Shown here: positions 45,912 to 55,989 of the stretch, one piece after another
How positions within the stretch are numbered: position 1 is the stretch's first letter
How the letters are laid out: every line of letters starts with the position of its first letter
From: Streptomyces griseochromogenes
Lineage (GTDB): Bacteria > Actinomycetota > Actinomycetes > Streptomycetales > Streptomycetaceae
Assembly: GCF_001542625.1 (NCBI RefSeq)
Contig: NZ_CP016279.1
Location: 4,216,001-4,280,000 of the forward strand
Reading direction: 5' to 3'
Length of the DNA stretch: 64,000 bases
The notes under the pieces: model-generated
Databases searched by the model: none
What the model was told of the DNA's origin: nothing
What the model saw: only the letters and a program-made list of their open reading frames with translations
Translations under genes and position numbers: made by a program

Positions 45912-47750
45912 ATGGCCGGCATGCCCTTCCAGCATGAGTTGTCCGCGTACCCCCGCTACCTGCCGATCGCCGAGCACGGCCTGATCGGCGACCTGCGCAG
46001 CGTCGCCCTGGTCGGCACCAACGGCACGATCGACTGGTACTGCTGCCCGTCCTTCGACGACCCCAGCGTCTTCGCGGCCATCCTGGACGCCGAGCGCGGC
46101 GGCCGCTTCGAGCTGGCCGCGGCGGTAGCGGCACGCACCAAGCAGTTCTACTTCCCGGACACGAACGTGCTGATCACCCGGTTCTTCACCGAGGACGGCG
46201 TCGGCGAGGTGCAGGATTTCATGCCCGTCTGCTGCGGCGAGTCGGGCGAGGTGCGCAGGCACCGGGTGATCCGGCGCGTGGTGTGCGTCCGCGGCACCGT
46301 TCCCTTCCGGGCGCTGATCGCTCCGCGCTTCAACTACGGCGCCGACCCGCACACCCTGCGCTCCCTGGAGGGCATGGTCATCTTCGAGTCCCCGGAGCGG
46401 TCCCTCGCCCTCACCTCCACCGTCGCGGTCGAGACCGACGGCCGCGACGCCTGGGCCGACTTCAAGCTGAGCGAGGGCGAGACGGCGGTGTTCGCCCTCG
46501 ACCAGCTCGGTGAACAGGTCATGCCCCGCGGCTGCGCCCACACCGAGGCCGAGCAGGAGTTCAACGCCACCGTCGCCTACTGGCGCAGTTGGCTGCACCA
46601 GTCCCGCTACCGGGGGCGCTGGCGCGAGATGGTGCACCGCTCCGCCCTCACCCTGAAGCTCCTCACCTACGCCCCCACCGGCGCCATCGTCGCCGCGCCC
46701 ACCACCAGCCTGCCCGAGCAGCTCGGCGGTGAGCGCAACTGGGACTACCGTTACGTGTGGGTGCGCGACGCCGCCTTCGCCGTCTACGCGCTGCTCAGGC
46801 TCGGTTTCAGCGGCGAGGCCGCGGCCTTCATGAAGTTCCTGACCACGCACATCAGCCCAGGCGACGGCGCCGCCTCCGGACCGCTGCAGATCATGTACGG
46901 CATCGACGGCCGCTCCGAGCTGCCCGAACGCGAGCTGCCGCACCTGGAGGGCTACCAGGGCTCCGCGCCGGTCAGGGTCGGCAACGCCGCCGCCGACCAG
47001 CTGCAGTTGGACATCTACGGCGCCCTCATCGACTCCATCTACCTCTACGACAAGTGGGCCGAGCCCATCTCCAGCGGTCAATGGGACGACCTGTGCCAGT
47101 TGGTCGAATGGGTGTGCGAGCACTGGGACCAGCCCGACGAGGGTGTGTGGGAGACCCGCGGCGGGCGCAAGAACTTCCTGTACTCGCGGCTGATGTGCTG
47201 GGTCGCCATCGAGCGCGCCATCCGCCTCGCCAACCACCGGGGACTGCCCGCCGACCATCGGCGCTGGCGCCAGGCCCGGGACGCCATCTACCGGCGGATC
47301 ATGGACCATGGCTGGTCCGAGCGCCGGGGCGCCTTCGTGCAGTACGAGGACGCCGATGTGCTAGACGCCTCCGTGCTGATGATGCCGCTCGCCAAGTTCA
47401 TCGCGCCCACCGACCCCAAGTGGCTGTCCACCCTGGACGCCCTCACCGAGGACCTGGTCTCCGACTCCCTCGTCTACCGTTACGACCCGCAGGCCAGCCC
47501 CGACGGCCTGCGCGGCGACGAGGGCACCTTCTCCATCTGCTCCTTCTGGTACGTCGAGGCGCTGGTCCGGGCGGGCCGTCTCGACGAGGCGCGGCTGGCC
47601 TTCGAGAAGATGCTCACCTACGCCAACCATCTCGGCCTGTACGCCGAGGAGATCGGCCGCACGGGCGAGCAACAGGGCAACTTCCCGCAGGCGTTCACCC
47701 ACCTGTCCCTCATCAGTGCCGCCTTCAACCTCGACCGCGCCCTCGGCTGA
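45912..47750 (+). CDS. GH15 glucoamylase/trehalase-like enzyme
   Basis: 612 residues without signal peptide. The N-terminal beta-sandwich (about 1-250; IGDLRSVALVGTNGTIDWYC, ALIAPRFNYGADP) and (alpha/alpha)6 barrel (RNWDYRYVWVRDAAF, GPLQIMYGIDG, LYDKWAEP) are typical. Likely catalytic glutamates are in PDEGVWETRGG and LYAEEIGRTGEQQGNF. This subgroup includes actinobacterial trehalases as well as glucoamylase-like enzymes, so trehalose or maltooligosaccharide is the likely substrate. ATG 45912 follows GGGGAGG. Confidence 0.88.
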   Translation: MAGMPFQHELSAYPRYLPIAEHGLIGDLRSVALVGTNGTIDWYCCPSFDDPSVFAAILDAERGGRFELAAAVAARTKQFYFPDTNVLITRFFTEDGVGEVQDFMPVCCGESGEVRRHRVIRRVVCVRGTVPFRALIAPRFNYGADPHTLRSLEGMVIFESPERSLALTSTVAVETDGRDAWADFKLSEGETAVFALDQLGEQVMPRGCAHTEAEQEFNATVAYWRSWLHQSRYRGRWREMVHRSALTLKLLTYAPTGAIVAAPTTSLPEQLGGERNWDYRYVWVRDAAFAVYALLRLGFSGEAAAFMKFLTTHISPGDGAASGPLQIMYGIDGRSELPERELPHLEGYQGSAPVRVGNAAADQLQLDIYGALIDSIYLYDKWAEPISSGQWDDLCQLVEWVCEHWDQPDEGVWETRGGRKNFLYSRLMCWVAIERAIRLANHRGLPADHRRWRQARDAIYRRIMDHGWSERRGAFVQYEDADVLDASVLMMPLAKFIAPTDPKWLSTLDALTEDLVSDSLVYRYDPQASPDGLRGDEGTFSICSFWYVEALVRAGRLDEARLAFEKMLTYANHLGLYAEEIGRTGEQQGNFPQAFTHLSLISAAFNLDRALG

Positions 47751-47871
47751 CACACCCGCGCGCCCCGGTACCGGAACGTCCGTCACCGCCCTGCTCCCGT
47801 GTCGAACCCTGCGCAGGCAACCACCGACCAGCTGCCTGACGTACCGTCAATATCCCATGGTGGGAACGGAT

Positions 47872-48225
47872 ATGAGCACCGCCACGCGCACCGCACGCCG
47901 CACCGCAGACCCCGTCGCCTTCGCCACGGCCTCCTTCCCGCTGCCGGCCTCAGCGGGCATCCTGGCCCCGCCGTACGCGTTCGCGGGCGTCCCCGGCCGC
48001 ACCCGGGCCGCCGACCGCAACAGCGACTTCGACGGCTGCACCGACATCCTCACCGGCGTCCCGGAGGGCACCTGGACGGCGACGGCTACGACGACCCGCG
48101 TCGTCGGCGGGCTCAGCGCCGCCGCCGATGCCACCGCAGACGCGGACACGCCCGACGGCCTGGTCGGCGTCCAGGGCCCGAGCACCGCTCCGCAGTGCGT
48201 CCTCGACGCCTGTGTGCGCGGTCCT
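47872..48225 (+). pseudogene. Remnant of a secreted FG-GAP repeat protein
   Basis: The frame from ATG 47872 (GGGAACGG upstream) starts like an exported FG-GAP/integrin-alpha-type protein and carries a first blade motif DFDGCTDILTGVPEGT. Soon after, a calcium-binding blade sequence LDGDGYDDP continues in a different frame. Intact family members are 450-800 residues; this remnant holds about 100 codons before its end at the PP2C gene. I infer a deletion plus frameshift. The last part opposite the PP2C gene's end may be coincidental. Confidence 0.55.
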
Positions 48226-50963
48226 CAGGGCAGTGGCTGCTCCGCCCAGATGATCTTGCCGTTGGCGGTGTAGCGGGTGCCCCAGCGCTCCGCGAGCTGG
48301 GCGACCAGGAACAGGCCCCGGCCGCCCTCGTCGGTGCTCGCGGCGTACCGCAGATGCGGGGAGGTCGTGCTGTGGTCGGAGACCTCGCAGATCAGCGTGC
48401 GGTCGCGCAGCAGCCGTACACCGATCGGGCCGCGCCCGTAGCGGATGGCGTTGGTGACCAGCTCGCTCAGCATCAGCTCCGTCGTGAACGACAGCTCCTC
48501 CAGGTCCCAGTCGGCCAGCCGCCGGGTGACCGAGGCCCGTACCTCCGAGACGGCCGCCGGATCGGACGGCACCTGCCACTCGGCGACCCGGTCGCCGCCC
48601 AGAACCCGGGTGCGGGCCACGATCAGCGCGATGTCGTCGCTGGGCCGGGCCGCGAGCCGGTCCAGCACCGTCCGGCAGGTGTCCTCCGGCGAGGCGTCGG
48701 GCACCCGGCGCAGAGCGTCGCCCAGCAGCTCCAGGCCGACGTCGATGTCCCGGTCCCGGTCCTCGACCAGACCGTCGGTGTAGAGCACCAGCCGACTGCC
48801 CTCCGCCAGCTCCAGATCGGCCGTCTCGAACGGCAGTCCGCCAAGGCCCAGCGGGGGACCGGCCGGCACGTCCGGGAACTCCACCCTGCCGTCGGGGTGC
48901 ACCAGCGCGGGCGGCGGATGGCCGGCCCGGGCGACCGTGCACCGCCGGGAGACCGGGTCGTACACCGCGTACAGACAGGTCGCGCCGGTGACCGCGGCGG
49001 CCCCGTCGGCCGGGGTCTCGTCCTGGTCGATCCGGCCCACCAGCTCGTCCAGCAGGCCGAGGAGTTCATCGGGCGGCAGGTCCAGCGAGGAGAAGTTGTG
49101 CACCGCCGTGCGCAGCCGGCCCATCGTCGCCGCCGCGTGCAGCCCGTGGCCCACGACATCCCCCACCACCAGGGCCACCCGGGCACCGGACAGCGGCAGC
49201 ACGTCGAACCAGTCGCCGCCCACACCGGCCTGCGCCGGCAGATAGCGATAGGCGATCGCCAGGGCGCTCTGCTCCGGCAGACTGCGCGGCAGCAGGCTGC
49301 GCTGGAGGGTCACCGCCATGCTGTGCTCACGGGTGTAGCGGCGGGCGTTGTCGATGGACACGGCGGCCCGCGCGACCAGTTCCTCGGCGAGGGCCAGCTC
49401 CTCGCTGTCGAAGGGCTGCGGCTTCTGCGAACGGTAGAAGTTCGCCAGACCGAGGACCAGGCTGCCCGCCCGCAGCGGCACCGTGATCAGGGAGTGGATG
49501 CCGTAGGCCACCACCTGCTCGGTGCGCTCCATGTCCTGCGCGAGCCAGCCGGGCGCCTCGCCCAGCACGGGCTCGACGACGGACTGTCCCGTCGTCAGGC
49601 TCTGGGCCTGCGGCGAGGCCGGCACGAACCGGATGCGCTCGCCCACCGGGTACAGCGGGGCGTCCTCGCGGATGCCGCTGCACGCCGCCCGGCGCAGTGC
49701 GGTCCCCGGCCGGGGCTCCTCCCCGTTCAGCACCGCGTCGAACAGGTCCACGGTGGCGAAATCCGCGAAGCGGGGCACGGCCAGCTCGGCGAGCTCCTCG
49801 GCGGTGCGGCTCACATCCAGGCTGGTACCGATGCCCACCCCGGCGTCGTACAGCATGTTCAGCCGCTCGCGCGCCACCTCCGCACGGCCCGACAGGGCGC
49901 GCAGCTCCGTGGAGTCGCGCAGCGTGGTGACGCTGCCGGGCGGACCGCCGCGCAGATCGGTGGGGCGCTGGTTGATGGCCAGCAGCCGGTCCTTGACCAG
50001 GTGCACCTCGTCCGTGGCGATCCGCCCGGAGGCGAGCAGCCCGGCCGTCTCTTCGTCGAGGCCCAGCTCCAGCACGTGGCGCTGCTCGGCGTCGTCGGGC
50101 AGGCCCAGCAGGCGGTGCGCCTCGTCGTTGGCGAGCAGCATCCGGCCGTCGCCGCCGACGATGAGCACACCCTCGCGCACCGCGTGCAGCACCGCGTCGT
50201 GGTGCTCGTACATCCGGGTCATCTCGGACGGGCCGAGGCCGTGCGTCTGCCGCAGCAGCCGTCTGCTCACCAGGGCCGTGCCCGCGGTGGCCAGCGCGAG
50301 CGCCGCGGCCGCCGCCGCGAGCAGCAGCGGCAGCTGCTGGTCGGCGGCCCCGCCCACGTGCGCGGTGGTGATCCCGGCCGACACCAGGCCCACCACCTTG
50401 CCGGCGGCGTCCTTCACCGGCACCACGACCTGCACCAGCTCGCCGATGGTCCCGTGGATCTCCTCGACCACCGTTCCCCCGGCCACGGCCGGCGCGATGG
50501 TCCCGACGAACTTCTTGCCTATGCGGTCCGGCTTGGGGTGGGTGTAGCGGATGCCGTCGGTGTTCATCACCACGACGAAGTCCACGCCGGACGCCTTGCG
50601 GGCCTCCTCGGCCTTCGGCTGCAGGATCGCCGTCGGATCCGGGGCGCGCAGCGCGGCCGCCGTGCCGGGCGCGTTGGCGAACGTCTGGGCGACGGCGAGG
50701 GAGCGGTTACGGGCCTCCTGGTTGCTGTCGTGCCGCACCTGGAGCACCTGCGCCACCACGGCCGACACGATCAGCAGCAGCACGATCACCACTTGGAGGA
50801 AGAACACCTGCCCGGCGACGCTGTGCCCGGTGATCGCCGAGCGCAGCCCGCCAGGGCGGCCGGCGTCCTTGCCGGGCTCCTCCTGCCGCGGACCCTGTGG
50901 TGCGCGCGGGTGCCCGAAAAGACGGGGCGCCCCAGTCGAGGGCCGGGCGGGCAGTCGGACCAT
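48225..50963 (-). CDS. Membrane SpoIIE phosphatase with sensor, PAS, GAF and ATPase domains
   Basis: 912 residues. After about 45 N-terminal residues there is a transmembrane helix (VVIVLLLIVSAVVAQVL), an extracytoplasmic DcuS/CitA-like sensor domain (about 75-205; FVVVMNTDGIRYTHPKPDRI), a second helix, a PAS domain (about 265-370), a GAF domain (about 395-540), the PP2C/SpoIIE domain (about 560-770; VGGDWFDVLPL, VVGDVVGHGLHAAATM) and a HATPase_c anti-sigma kinase-like domain (MLSELVTNAIRYGRGPI, DEGGRGLFLVAQLAERWG). Phosphatase and kinase of a partner-switching module are thus combined in one receptor. Confidence 0.9.
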   Translation of the reverse strand: MVRLPARPSTGAPRLFGHPRAPQGPRQEEPGKDAGRPGGLRSAITGHSVAGQVFFLQVVIVLLLIVSAVVAQVLQVRHDSNQEARNRSLAVAQTFANAPGTAAALRAPDPTAILQPKAEEARKASGVDFVVVMNTDGIRYTHPKPDRIGKKFVGTIAPAVAGGTVVEEIHGTIGELVQVVVPVKDAAGKVVGLVSAGITTAHVGGAADQQLPLLLAAAAAALALATAGTALVSRRLLRQTHGLGPSEMTRMYEHHDAVLHAVREGVLIVGGDGRMLLANDEAHRLLGLPDDAEQRHVLELGLDEETAGLLASGRIATDEVHLVKDRLLAINQRPTDLRGGPPGSVTTLRDSTELRALSGRAEVARERLNMLYDAGVGIGTSLDVSRTAEELAELAVPRFADFATVDLFDAVLNGEEPRPGTALRRAACSGIREDAPLYPVGERIRFVPASPQAQSLTTGQSVVEPVLGEAPGWLAQDMERTEQVVAYGIHSLITVPLRAGSLVLGLANFYRSQKPQPFDSEELALAEELVARAAVSIDNARRYTREHSMAVTLQRSLLPRSLPEQSALAIAYRYLPAQAGVGGDWFDVLPLSGARVALVVGDVVGHGLHAAATMGRLRTAVHNFSSLDLPPDELLGLLDELVGRIDQDETPADGAAAVTGATCLYAVYDPVSRRCTVARAGHPPPALVHPDGRVEFPDVPAGPPLGLGGLPFETADLELAEGSRLVLYTDGLVEDRDRDIDVGLELLGDALRRVPDASPEDTCRTVLDRLAARPSDDIALIVARTRVLGGDRVAEWQVPSDPAAVSEVRASVTRRLADWDLEELSFTTELMLSELVTNAIRYGRGPIGVRLLRDRTLICEVSDHSTTSPHLRYAASTDEGGRGLFLVAQLAERWGTRYTANGKIIWAEQPLP

Positions 50964-51041
50964 GAGCCCATGTCTACACTGCCCCGCCCCGTCAGGCGAG
51001 ACCGTCGCGCGAGGTGGCGGCCGTCAGACGGAGTGACGCCG

Positions 51042-53549
51042 TCACCGGCGGTGCGTGGGAGCCCGGCGGCGGGTGGCCAGCAGCAGCGCCACGTCGTCGG
51101 GGCGGTCGGTGGCGTGCCGGGCGGTGGAGGTCAGGCGGTCGGCCACCCCGGCCAGCGACCGCCCGCCGCGCCGTCCGGCCGCCGCACCGGCCTTCGCCAG
51201 CGCGAGACGCAGCGCGGTGATGCCGTCGTCGATGTCGGCGCCGGGCCGTTCCACCAGGCCGTCCGTGTACAGGGCGAGGATCGCGTCCGGCTCCAGCCGC
51301 AGCCCGGCCACCGGATACTGGGCCTGCGGATCCACGCCGAGCACGACACCGCCCGGCAGATCCAGCACCCGGGTTCGCCCGTCGGGGCTGCGCAGGAGCG
51401 GCGGCGGGTGTCCCGCCCGGGCCACCCGGGCCTGCCCGGTGGCCGGGTCGAGACGGAGGTAGCAGCAGCTGGCGAACTGCCCCGGGTCCAGGTCGATGAG
51501 CAGGTGGTTCGTCCCGCTCAACACCTCGTCGGGCGGCCGGTCGCCGAGCGCGAAGGCGCGTACGGCGCTGCGCAGCTGGCCCATGGTGGCCGCCGCCTGC
51601 ACCCCGTGGCCCTGCACATCGCCGATGACCAGCGCGAGCCCGTCCCCGGCCTCGACCACGTCGTACCAGTCCCCGCCCACGTCCATGCCCTGGGTGCCCG
51701 GCAGATAGCGGCCCGCGGTCTCCACCTGCGGGTGCGCCGAAAGGCGCCGGGGAAGCAGAGCCTGCTGCAGGCCCCGGGCGAGCGCGGCCTCGGTGTCGTA
51801 GCGCTGCGCCTTCTCCATCGCGTGCGCGATCAGTCCGGCGAGCGCGGTGAGGACCGTACGTTCCTCCGTGCTGAAGCTGCGCGGCCGTTCGAAGCCGAGG
51901 ATGCAGGAGCCGACCGGCCGGCCGGAGGAGATCAGCGGCAGGAAGGCGCGGGCGCCCTCCTCGGCGTCCAGGGGGATGCCCGGGTAGGTGGCGTCCAGCT
52001 GTTGCATCGACTCGAAGAAGAGCGGACGGCCGGTGGTGAGGGTCTCCACGCCGGGCAGGTGCGCGTCGAGGCCGACACCCTCGAAGGGGGCGAGGAAGCC
52101 CTGTGGGAAGCCGGTCTCCCAGGCCAGGTACAGGTGCCGCTCCTGGAGCAGGTAGATCGCCAGGCGACGGCCGCCGAACGCGGGCAGCAGCTCCTGTACG
52201 ACCACCGCCGACACCTGCCGCGCGGTCACCGCGTCCGTCAGCGCGATGGCGAGGGCGATGGGCCGGTACAACGGCGTCATCGACGGATCGCCGGCCACGC
52301 TCCCCTCGGGGGCGTGCGCCTCGGGACCGGCACGGGCCGGCTCCAGGGGGGCGTCCACCCGGCTGGCCGGGACGAGCGTGCAGGTGAGGAACTCGGGGCC
52401 GGGGTGGACCGACAGGGCGAGCCACTCGACCTCGCCGGGCCCGCCGGCCGGGCGCCGGGCGTGGAAGTGCACCGGCTCGGCCGACAGCAGCGCGCCGCGC
52501 AGATGGTCGTCGTACGGCGGTCCCGTCAGCCACGGCATGGCCTCCGCCAGGGGACGGCCGAGCAGCCACGTCCGGTCGCGGCCCGCCAGCCGGGCCGCGG
52601 CCTCGTTGACGTACACCACGAGGCCGATCCGGTCCATGCAGAACACGCCCTGCGGCAGCAGATCCGCCGCGCCGTCCGCGGTCGCGGCCGGACCCGGATC
52701 GAGGACGACTCCGTCGACCAGCGGCGCGTCGCCCGCCTCGGGCCCCGGCCACAGATCGAGCAGCCGCGGAAAGCCGCCGCCCGAGCGCACATGCAGCGGA
52801 GCGGGCGGCGGCTTCCCGGCGGCGGTCTCGTTCAGCGCGGCCAGGATCCGGCGCGCATCGGACGGGGACACGGCGTCCGCGAGCGCAGGGCCGGTCCCCG
52901 CGAACTCGTCAGGCCCGAGACCGAGCAGCGCGTACAGCCGGTCGTCCGCGTGGACCGCCGAGGTCAGCGGATCCCAGGTGAACCGGCCCATGCGGGTCCC
53001 GGGCGGCCGGGTGGCGGGCGGCCGCGCGCACAGCGGCTCCCCGTCCCAGGCCACCGCCGTCTCGTCCCCGTCGGCGAGGCCGACCAGCTCGGCCCCCAGC
53101 CCCTCGGCGAGCCAGCCGAGCAGCTCGCAGTCCACCAGTTCGTCCACCGTGTCCGACACCGACGGACGCAGCACCGTGAGCACACCCAGGGGCTCGGACC
53201 CGCCCGGCACGGGCACATGCACCGACCCGAACGGGAACGGCAGGCCCGCCGCGAACTGCGGATACCGGCGCACCGTCTCCGTGGCGTTCGACAGCACCAC
53301 CTGGACGCCGAGACGGTAGGCGTCGGCCACCGGGAAGGGCCGGCCGACGTGCAGCCGCCACCAGGGCCGGAACAGTGCTCCGGGCAGTCCCACGAGGACC
53401 GCGAGGCGCAGCATCCCCGGGGTGCCGGAACGCAGGTAGACGCCCGCCACGTGGCCCTGGGCCGCGCCGAGTGCGCCGGTCGAGGTCTCGACCAGCAGCT
53501 CGGCCAGCCGGGCTCGTGTACGGACCGCCCGCTCCCCGCTCCCAGCCAT
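51042..53549 (-). CDS. Soluble SpoIIE phosphatase with PAS and GAF domains
   Basis: 835 residues: N-terminal GAF-like region (about 10-150), a poorly conserved PAS-like stretch (about 160-280), a PAS domain (about 300-420; GVFCMDRIGLVVYVNEAAARL), a second GAF (about 450-600; LAIYLLQERHLYLAWETGFP) and a C-terminal PP2C/SpoIIE domain (about 620-830; VGGDWYDVVEA, VIGDVQGHGVQAAATM, YTDGLVERPG). No ATPase domain. GAGGTAGGG precedes ATG 53549. Its start faces a membrane protein of unknown function across a hairpin-bearing region; the two might be co-regulated. The anti-sigma-antagonist target is not in the window. Confidence 0.9.
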   Translation of the reverse strand: MAGSGERAVRTRARLAELLVETSTGALGAAQGHVAGVYLRSGTPGMLRLAVLVGLPGALFRPWWRLHVGRPFPVADAYRLGVQVVLSNATETVRRYPQFAAGLPFPFGSVHVPVPGGSEPLGVLTVLRPSVSDTVDELVDCELLGWLAEGLGAELVGLADGDETAVAWDGEPLCARPPATRPPGTRMGRFTWDPLTSAVHADDRLYALLGLGPDEFAGTGPALADAVSPSDARRILAALNETAAGKPPPAPLHVRSGGGFPRLLDLWPGPEAGDAPLVDGVVLDPGPAATADGAADLLPQGVFCMDRIGLVVYVNEAAARLAGRDRTWLLGRPLAEAMPWLTGPPYDDHLRGALLSAEPVHFHARRPAGGPGEVEWLALSVHPGPEFLTCTLVPASRVDAPLEPARAGPEAHAPEGSVAGDPSMTPLYRPIALAIALTDAVTARQVSAVVVQELLPAFGGRRLAIYLLQERHLYLAWETGFPQGFLAPFEGVGLDAHLPGVETLTTGRPLFFESMQQLDATYPGIPLDAEEGARAFLPLISSGRPVGSCILGFERPRSFSTEERTVLTALAGLIAHAMEKAQRYDTEAALARGLQQALLPRRLSAHPQVETAGRYLPGTQGMDVGGDWYDVVEAGDGLALVIGDVQGHGVQAAATMGQLRSAVRAFALGDRPPDEVLSGTNHLLIDLDPGQFASCCYLRLDPATGQARVARAGHPPPLLRSPDGRTRVLDLPGGVVLGVDPQAQYPVAGLRLEPDAILALYTDGLVERPGADIDDGITALRLALAKAGAAAGRRGGRSLAGVADRLTSTARHATDRPDDVALLLATRRRAPTHRR

Positions 53550-53596
53550 GGGCCCTACCTCGTCCCGTGTACCGCCGGGTGGATGACACAGCAAGA

Positions 53597-53618
53597 ATGC
53601 GCCACTTCGGTGGCGCAT
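53597..53618. promoter_or_regulatory. Perfect palindrome/hairpin with TTCG loop
   Basis: ATGCGCCAC and GTGGCGCAT, 9-bp perfect arms, loop TTCG, a very stable tetraloop. It lies 48 bp upstream of the PP2C start, between divergent genes. It may be an operator or a 5'-leader hairpin. Confidence 0.55.
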
Positions 53619-53820
53619 CGCACCTGGGCGGGGGAACACGGCGGCGCCGGGGCCACGGCCGCGGGGGCCGGGGTGCGCGAGGCGCTTCAGATGCCCTGGC
53701 TCACACCACTGCCTCACCTGGTTTGCGGGGCCCTGTGCGCGCTCCTAGTAATGGACTGCATAACGGCGCGCGCCGCATGCGGGGGCGCTGGTGCGACCGC
53801 ACCCTTTTCCTGGAGGCCAG

Positions 53821-55281
53821 ATGACCGTCCGACCTTCGTCCCCTGGTCCCTACGACGACTCCGCCATACCGTCCGTGCCGGTGCCGTCCGTGTACGGCGA
53901 TCCCGTTGTGCCGTCCGTGCCGCCTGTGCCGTCCGCGGACGGCGACTTCGTTCTACCGCCCGCGCAGGGTGACTCCGTCATATCGCCCGCACCGTCCCCT
54001 GTCCCCGCCCCCGACCCCGGCAGCCGACCCGCACTGCCCCAGCAGGAGAGTCTCGAAGCCCTGGCGGAGGGCGATTTCGGCCACGCCGATCCGCTGCACG
54101 ACCTCGTCCACATGGCCGTCGCCGATCGTCCCCTGGAGGACGTCGCCCGGCTCATCACCCTGCTCGAGGAATCACCCGAGCACGCCCGGACCATGTCCGA
54201 CGCGCTGCGAGCGGTCGGCGTGGACCGGCCCGTCGAGGACGTCACCCGTCTGGTCGCCCTCCTCACCCAGTCGCCGAGGGACTCCCGCAGCGCCGACGAG
54301 GCCATCCGTGCCGCCGCCGAGTGCCGCTCCGTGGAGGACGTCATCCAGCTCATGGAGCTGCTGCACCGGACACCCGTCGAGCCCCGCTGCGCGCGTGCGG
54401 CCATCGAGGCGGCGGCCGTCCACCGGCCCGTCGAGGAGCTTGCCGAGCTGATCGCCCGGCTGGCCGCGAGCCGGACCGACCGCGAGACGCCTCCACTGGA
54501 GACGACCTCGCCCGCAGCTCCCGCGGCGGAGTCCGCACAGCCCGAGTCCGCACAGCCCGAGTCCGCACAGTCCGAGGCGGCACAGTCCAAGCTCGCACAG
54601 TCCGCGCCCCTACAGCCCGAGCCGACGCCGCTCGGGACGGCGCTCTGCGACACGGCGCCGCTTCGCACGGCGCCACCCGAGAGGGTGCTCTTCGACGCCG
54701 CTCCGCTCCGCTCGGCGCCGCCCCGGCAGACCGTTGCCGAGCCCGTCAGCCCGCTGCCCGCGCCCGTCGTCGCGTCACCGGATCCGGCCCGGCCGGGTAC
54801 GCGCCAGGCCGGCGGCCGAGCACGCGAGGACGAGCTGGCGAAGGCCCCCGTGCTGGTCGCCCGCGCTGCCGCGCTGATGGTGTTCCTGTGCGGCGTGGCC
54901 CACGCGCCGCGCTACTGGGCCGACCTGTCCCAGGCCAACTTGCAGGCCACATTGTTCACCTCGGGGTTCTGCGCCCTGCTGGCCCTGGCCCTGCTGGTGC
55001 CGGCCGTGCCGGTGCGGCTGCCTGCGGCGACCGCGGCCCTCGGCGTGACGGTGGCGCTCGCCACGGGGCAGGTGCTGGGCGGCCGGTTCGGGCTGCCGGA
55101 CCCGGCCCGGCTGCGGACCGCGCACCTGGCCCCGCCGTGGCTCGCCGGTACCACGGCGGCCGCGGCCGCGCTCACGGCCCTCACCGTGCTGCTCGTCGCC
55201 CTCACCACGCTGAACTTCCGGCGCGGCGACGGACCTGGTCAGACCGCCGTCACGGCGGGCACCGGGCGCAGCACCAAGTGA
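53821..55281 (+). CDS. Helical-repeat membrane protein, function unknown
   Basis: 486 residues. A Pro/Val-rich disordered start with repeated VPSV/VPPVPS tracts (about 1-75) precedes about four helical repeats of about 36 residues (about 90-225), each with a version of RPxEDVxRLxxLLxxSP. A low-complexity linker has five E-S-A-Q-P/S units, encoded by a 15-bp repeat. At the C-terminus are four transmembrane helices (about 345-470). GGAGG lies 5 bases before ATG 53821. The repeats suggest a cytosolic protein-binding surface. The gene is divergent from the SpoIIE phosphatase, so it could be its sensor or target partner, but nothing proves this. Confidence 0.78.
   Translation: MTVRPSSPGPYDDSAIPSVPVPSVYGDPVVPSVPPVPSADGDFVLPPAQGDSVISPAPSPVPAPDPGSRPALPQQESLEALAEGDFGHADPLHDLVHMAVADRPLEDVARLITLLEESPEHARTMSDALRAVGVDRPVEDVTRLVALLTQSPRDSRSADEAIRAAAECRSVEDVIQLMELLHRTPVEPRCARAAIEAAAVHRPVEELAELIARLAASRTDRETPPLETTSPAAPAAESAQPESAQPESAQSEAAQSKLAQSAPLQPEPTPLGTALCDTAPLRTAPPERVLFDAAPLRSAPPRQTVAEPVSPLPAPVVASPDPARPGTRQAGGRAREDELAKAPVLVARAAALMVFLCGVAHAPRYWADLSQANLQATLFTSGFCALLALALLVPAVPVRLPAATAALGVTVALATGQVLGGRFGLPDPARLRTAHLAPPWLAGTTAAAAALTALTVLLVALTTLNFRRGDGPGQTAVTAGTGRSTK
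54526..54600 (+). repeat. Tandem 15-bp repeat inside the repeat-membrane gene
   Basis: About five copies of a unit like GAGTCCGCACAGCCC, encoding E-S-A-Q-P/S; the later copies diverge. It is a likely site of length variation between strains. Confidence 0.7.
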
Positions 55282-55934
55282 CCGTCCGCGCGGGCCGCGG
55301 CCATGGCGAACGGAAAGGCGTGCGCCTCCAGGCACATTTCCACGTCCTCCGGGTGGACACCCGTCCAGCCCAGCCGTACCCCCTCGGCGAGCCGCGCGGC
55401 GGCGTCCGACTGCCGGGCCCGCTCCAGGTAGGGCCCGGGTTCGGTGTCGGCCGAGTCGGCGAGAGCCGCGATGTACTCGGCGCAGGCAAGGTCCTCCTCG
55501 GCGCGTCCGCCGTCGCCGGTGACGACGAAGGTCACCGTGTCCGGCCGGGTGCGCCGCAGTGCCTCGGCGGTCGCCCCCGCCACCACGAAGCTCGCGCACA
55601 GCAGCAGCCGCGCGTCCGCGACGGCCAGCGCCCCGGCAGTGCCCGCCGTGGTCTTCTGTACGACCGTGCGGCCCCGCACATCGAGCGAGCGGAGCCGGGC
55701 GGGCGAGTTGGCCAGGTCGAAGCCCGGCACCGGCGCTCCGTCCTGGAAGGCCAGCCAACCCGGGTGACGGGCCTTCAGCTCCAGTGCCTCCTCCTGTGTC
55801 TCGGTGAAGACGATCTTCTCGGCGCCGCGCCGGAACGCCCAGGCGGCCACGGTGAAGGCGCGCATCACATCGACGACGACGGCGACGTCAGGGGCCGTCG
55901 GGCGGTTCGGGATCCCGGTGAAGGCAGGGCGCAT
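55239..55934 (-). CDS. 2-phosphosulfolactate phosphatase-like protein (ComB family)
   Basis: 231 residues with the ComB fold markers [20 protein letters not shown] near the N-terminus, [30 protein letters not shown] in the middle and [13 protein letters not shown]. In coenzyme M synthesis of archaea and some bacteria the enzyme releases phosphate from phosphosulfolactate; in actinobacteria the role is less clear and no sulfolactate or CoM genes are nearby. Its 3' end overlaps the convergent repeat-membrane gene by 43 bases. Confidence 0.85.
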   Translation of the reverse strand: MRPAFTGIPNRPTAPDVAVVVDVMRAFTVAAWAFRRGAEKIVFTETQEEALELKARHPGWLAFQDGAPVPGFDLANSPARLRSLDVRGRTVVQKTTAGTAGALAVADARLLLCASFVVAGATAEALRRTRPDTVTFVVTGDGGRAEEDLACAEYIAALADSADTEPGPYLERARQSDAAARLAEGVRLGWTGVHPEDVEMCLEAHAFPFAMAAARADGHLVLRPVPAVTAV

Positions 55935-55989
55935 CGCTCAATTGTGCGGTACGCGGGACCCGTGCAAGGCCGGTTCACTGCAAGACCGT

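Noticed and set aside
47799..53972. A 2057-codon open frame on the plus strand
   Set aside because: It runs antisense through two SpoIIE phosphatase genes with Arg/Gly/Gln-rich, motif-free sequence; the minus-strand frames have clear domains and GC3 bias.
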